A DNA stretch of 64,000 bases from Caballeronia sordidicola (GTDB lineage: Bacteria; Pseudomonadota; Gammaproteobacteria; Burkholderiales; Burkholderiaceae), in contig NZ_MTHB01000262.1 in NCBI RefSeq assembly GCF_002220365.1, forward strand, positions 62,001 through 126,000, read 5' to 3'. A model generated the notes under the pieces. The model ran no database searches, was not told the DNA's origin, and was given only the letters and a program-made list of their open reading frames with translations. A program made the translations under genes and the position numbers. Shown here in pieces: positions 61,343-64,000 of the stretch; the first letter of the stretch is position 1, and every line of letters begins with the position of its first letter.

Positions 61343-61524
61343 ACAAAGCGTGGTTGTATTGAGATGCCGACGTCTCAAGAAAAACAGCAATGTATTTGAT
61401 ACGAGGTGATATGGTACATATTATCAATTCCAACGGGAATGGCTGGCTCTTCGTCGAATACAGAAAATCGGATGGCAGCGCCCTGAGAAAATGGATACAA
61501 ACAAAAGATTTAATCTCGCGATAA
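61342..61524 (+). pseudogene. Broken SH3-like domain fragment
   Basis: The frame offset by two from the preceding gene reads NKAWLY-stop-DADVSRKTAMYLIRGDM, then HIINSNGNGWLFVEY and KWIQTKDLI, ending at TAA 61522-61524. This follows the bacterial SH3 pattern 'A-x-L-Y-S-x-D ... Y-L-x-x-G-D ... G-W-x-x-V-x-Y ... W-I-x-x-x-D-L'. A TGA at 61360-61362 stands where Ser (TCA) is expected. A frameshift and a nonsense change thus appear to have cut it from the preceding gene. A short start at 61390 could still give 44 residues. Confidence 0.55.
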
Positions 61525-61657
61525 ATAAAATAGCGTATCAGTTGGCATAACATTATTGATGCGGGATCTAGCAATTATTCATCGAATATTGTGGCTAAGC
61601 AGAAGAACGAATAGCTACGATCGTTTGACGTCTGAAAATTTTTGATGGTGTTAAATA

Positions 61658-62434
61658 ATGAAAAAATATTTGGTGATCATTGTTTGGATGTTTATCTCTT
61701 CGTTGACGCATGCATGTACCCTCTCTGAAAAAGGGATTTTGGAAGCGTATCAAAAAAAGCTCAGTGAAAGACATCAAGGGCAACTGCTCGATTTCAGTCA
61801 GTTAGAATTGGCGTGCAAATCGTGGCCTGCAAGGAAAGGAATATCGATTTTAGTGTCGCCTTACGTATCCACAGTCGCTCAGCACGACGACCAGCGGTTT
61901 CTCGGACTAGCAATAATATTGGTTGACGATGTTACTGGAGGACGAATGAGTGAATTCGACGATTTTCCTGTTTCAACAGTAGACGCAATTTCGCCACGCA
62001 CGGTTGATATCGACACTGCTGCCTACAAGGTCACAAGCAAGGACCTCGCTTTTGGACTGAGGATAAAACAACAAAATTCGTCTGGTGTGAACCCATTTGG
62101 TGAGGAAATGCTCAATCTTTACGTGCCTGACGGCACAGGCATAAGAAACATCCTTGCAGGACTGTTTACTAGTGGTTATTCAGGGGAAGGAGGTGAGCAG
62201 TGCGTTTTTGAGGGAGATAACAGCACGGCATTCATCTCGATATTGAAAACAGAATCGAATAAATTTTACGACCTAAAGGTGCGTCAGGAAGTGACGTCGC
62301 AGGTTAGTAGGGCATCGCCAAATGGCTGCATTGAAAGTTTGCGTAAAAAAACAACCAAGTCATATATATTAACTTTTAAAAATAAAAAATACGAAATACC
62401 GTCGCAGCTCAAAAGCTTATCTTTGGATAAATAG
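61658..62434 (+). CDS. Exported hypothetical protein of the AT-rich island
   Basis: 258 residues, ATG at 61658. A signal peptide (about 1-19, WMFISSLTHA-CT) is followed by a mature protein that begins at Cys, though the region lacks a lipobox of the usual form. The sequence is mixed alpha/beta with a few Cys. Codon use is AT-rich like the two genes before it. No family is recognised. It is likely real because of its signal peptide, its length and its position in a run of similar genes. Confidence 0.5.
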   Translation: MKKYLVIIVWMFISSLTHACTLSEKGILEAYQKKLSERHQGQLLDFSQLELACKSWPARKGISILVSPYVSTVAQHDDQRFLGLAIILVDDVTGGRMSEFDDFPVSTVDAISPRTVDIDTAAYKVTSKDLAFGLRIKQQNSSGVNPFGEEMLNLYVPDGTGIRNILAGLFTSGYSGEGGEQCVFEGDNSTAFISILKTESNKFYDLKVRQEVTSQVSRASPNGCIESLRKKTTKSYILTFKNKKYEIPSQLKSLSLDK

Positions 62435-62464
62435 ATTTCGGATTGCGTATAGAAGGACCGCGTA

Positions 62465-62524
62465 ATGCACGTAACATACACTGACGACGACATTTCCCAA
62501 CCCCACGCCGATACTTGTAAATGA
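62465..62524 (+). CDS. Possible 19-residue leader ORF coupled to the ImmA-like gene
   Basis: An ATG at 62465 (AGGACC upstream) opens a 19-codon frame, MHVTYTDDDISQPHADTCK, ending with TGA at 62522-62524. This overlaps the ATG at 62521 by four bases. The overlap suggests coupling; the peptide itself may be meaningless. Confidence 0.3.
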   Translation: MHVTYTDDDISQPHADTCK

Positions 62525-63651
62525 CAGTTGAATTCGATGCGGCCAATCTGAGATTGGTCCGCTGCGCTCGAAGCCTTTCGCTTGCTGATGTAGGGGACGC
62601 AGTCGGCAAGTCGAAACAATTCATCCAGCGGGTCGAGTCTGGAATGGCTCAACCCACTGATGAACTCGTCGATGCGCTGGCTTCTGTGCTTCGCGTGCGG
62701 CGGCAGTTCTTTTTCCCGGGCGCACCGCAAGCGTTGCCCGAAGAGGCATTCCATTTTCGCAAGTTGACGACGGCGAAGCTAAGCGATAAGCAAACCGTTA
62801 TCGCCAAAGGCGAGCTCTTCCGCCGGTTCGTCGCTTCGATTGAAGCCCGGTTGCGGCTTCCCCAGTTGGACTTTCCTGAATTCCCCATCGACAGCCCCGA
62901 AGCGGCGGAGCGTGCCGCCGAGAAATGCAGGGCGCATTGGGGATTGGGCATAGGACCGATCGGCAATATGGTCCGCGTGCTTGAAAATGCGGGAGCGGTT
63001 GTGACTGCGTTTGAACATTCGGCGAAAGATATTGATGCGCTATCTATTGCGTCATCGCGGCCAATCGTGGTGACCAACCGCAGCGACGCGTCAGCGTGCC
63101 GCGTGCGCTTTGGATACGCACACGAGTGCGGTCACTTCGTTGGGCACGTCGGCCGCAAGACGGGGGACAAAGCATCGGAGTCCGAGGCTAATCGGTTTGC
63201 CAGTGCTTTCCTGCTTCCTCGAAGCTCCTTCGTCAAGGAATTTCCCGCCTTGAGAGGCGGCACCCAGGTTAACTGGATCGCGTTGTCGGAACTGAAAATG
63301 CGGTGGCGCGTGAGCAAGGCTGCGATGCTGTATCGCGCGCGGCAACTGAACATTCTTGGTGAAGATCAATACAAGCGCGCACTCCTAGGACATCTGTTTG
63401 AAAAAGGCGAGCGCCACATCGAACACGAAGACGCCTCCATTCCGCATGAAAAGCCGGAGCTTCTTCATAGCGCAATGACTGTTCTTAGAGAGAAACTGGG
63501 CCTATCGTTGAACGATATTGCCGTGTCCGTGCACATGACCCGCGCACTGCTCGCAGAAATTGCTCCCTTGGCGGACGACGAGCATGAGGCGGGGACCCGT
63601 GTTGTTCCGCTTGCGCAATTCCGCCAGTCTCGCGAGAAAACCAACGGCTAA
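62521..63651 (+). CDS. XRE-type regulator with ImmA/IrrE metalloprotease domain
   Basis: 376 residues. An N-terminal helix-turn-helix (LRLVRCARSLSLADVGDAVGKSKQFIQRVESG) is joined to a ZincPept domain with the HExxH zinc site His201-Glu202-x-x-His205 (YAHECGHFVGH) and the downstream SEANRFASAFLLPRSSF. Such proteins sense stress and cleave or regulate a partner repressor; in mobile elements they control excision. It stands at the right edge of the AT-rich island, but its base composition is like the chromosome. No repressor partner is adjacent. The C-terminal region (about 310-365) may be a second helix-turn-helix (LREKLGLSLNDIAVSVHMTRALL). Confidence 0.88.
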   Translation: MTVEFDAANLRLVRCARSLSLADVGDAVGKSKQFIQRVESGMAQPTDELVDALASVLRVRRQFFFPGAPQALPEEAFHFRKLTTAKLSDKQTVIAKGELFRRFVASIEARLRLPQLDFPEFPIDSPEAAERAAEKCRAHWGLGIGPIGNMVRVLENAGAVVTAFEHSAKDIDALSIASSRPIVVTNRSDASACRVRFGYAHECGHFVGHVGRKTGDKASESEANRFASAFLLPRSSFVKEFPALRGGTQVNWIALSELKMRWRVSKAAMLYRARQLNILGEDQYKRALLGHLFEKGERHIEHEDASIPHEKPELLHSAMTVLREKLGLSLNDIAVSVHMTRALLAEIAPLADDEHEAGTRVVPLAQFRQSREKTNG

Positions 63652-63674
63652 GCGAACCAACCCTATCCGCCAAT

Positions 63675-64000
63675 TCACCCCGCCGGAAACCTCACCACAA
63701 TCCGGCTGAACGGCACCGACCGGTCGACGGTCACCGCGCCCGCGCCCTTGCCCGCATAAGTCGTCACGAGGCGCATGCCGAGGCCTGTACCCTGCGGTTT
63801 CGGGAAGTCGATGGGAAACCCGTCCCCTTCGTCCTCCACGCTCAGCAGCACGGCTTCCTCCGAGCGCTCCAGCGTCACACGCACCGTCCCGCGCCCGTAC
63901 TTGAGCGCATTGGTCACGAGCTCCGCCGTCACCAGCCCGAGCGGCGCCAGCCGCGCGGCGGGCAACACGATTGACTTCCCTTCCAGCGACACCTCCCGCC
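63675..64000 (-). CDS. C-terminal end of an HWE/HisKA_2-type sensor histidine kinase (partial)
   Basis: The frame runs off the right edge of the window; the visible part holds 108 codons. It contains the ATP-binding lobe: LAPLGLVTAELVTNALKYGRG (N box), VEDEGDGFP (G1 box), GTGLGMRLV (G2 box), ending SRIVVRFPAG. The 'GLVTAELVTNALKY' pattern is typical of HWE and HisKA_2 kinases. The sensor and histidine parts are outside the window. Confidence 0.8.
   Translation of the reverse strand, partial: REVSLEGKSIVLPAARLAPLGLVTAELVTNALKYGRGTVRVTLERSEEAVLLSVEDEGDGFPIDFPKPQGTGLGMRLVTTYAGKGAGAVTVDRSVPFSRIVVRFPAG

Noticed and set aside
1..64000. CRISPR arrays, tRNA or rRNA genes, and insertion sequences
   Set aside because: No regularly spaced repeats, cloverleaf sequences, rRNA motifs, transposase frames or terminal inverted repeats were recognised by reading; short tRNA-like sequences could still be missed by eye.

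Overview
The window looks like a stretch of a secondary replicon (chromid or megaplasmid) of a Burkholderia-group betaproteobacterium (Burkholderia, Paraburkholderia or Caballeronia). The reasons are high GC, two small DUF4148 secreted proteins, a Burkholderia-type porin, and a set of accessory catabolic operons each paired with a GntR, LysR or Lrp regulator. No rRNA, tRNA, CRISPR array or transposase was recognised. The organism assignment is inference from gene content.

Replicon maintenance (1-7.0 kb): the 3' end of an NmrA/QorB-like oxidoreductase is followed by a large tyrosine recombinase, parA, parB and a replication-initiator-like gene. A 9-bp inverted repeat sits before parA. Two TCCCTA-N-TAGGGA palindromes directly after parB are candidate parS sites. 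A perfect hairpin separates the par genes from rep.

Catabolism and regulation (7.2-29.6 kb): a lone GntR regulator and a DUF4148 protein come first. Next is a long, tightly coupled operon (8.94-16.11 kb): GntR regulator, SsuABC/TauABC-like ABC importer, MDR-type reductase, hotdog thioesterase, glyoxalase-like protein and acyl-CoA ligase. It looks like uptake plus CoA-dependent breakdown of an unidentified organic acid. A stand-alone AAA-type ATPase follows, with a strong promoter placed so that its mRNA may be leaderless. Then come a 2OG-Fe(II) oxygenase and an AraC/GyrI regulator. The allantoate-degradation operon (FadR-type GntR, DctA-like carrier, allantoicase alc, ureidoglycolate lyase allA) has a promoter and an excellent FadR-family operator. 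After it lie a methyltransferase, a diguanylate cyclase, a LysR/alcohol-dehydrogenase pair, an FMN flavoprotein and an orphan ModA-like binding protein.

Signalling cassette (29.9-36.9 kb): a micro-ORF coupled to two small unknown genes, an OmpR-type response regulator, a LysM-FecR secreted protein, a CHASE2-PAS histidine kinase and a lipoprotein. A MipA/OmpV outer-membrane protein follows.

Mixed accessory genes (37-58.6 kb): XRE-cupin regulator, secreted unknown, second DUF4148 protein, hybrid sensor kinase, divergent PaiB/MocR pair, a FecR-domain gene with apparent compensating frameshifts, porin, DUF3311 plus sodium:solute symporter, TIGR04076 protein plus aldo/keto reductase, MHS-type transporter plus M20 amidohydrolase with a divergent LysR regulator, Lrp/EamA pair, dihydrodipicolinate-synthase-like aldolase, a secreted unknown, and an alpha-methylacyl-CoA-racemase-like enzyme.

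AT-richer island (58.8-62.5 kb): it begins just after a decayed aldose 1-epimerase tail. It encodes a pesticin/lysozyme-like enzyme without a signal peptide, an LprI-type (DUF1311) lysozyme inhibitor right behind it, two further exported unknowns and a broken SH3-like fragment. This has the look of an antibacterial effector-immunity locus. An XRE/ImmA metalloprotease and the truncated end of a sensor kinase close the window.
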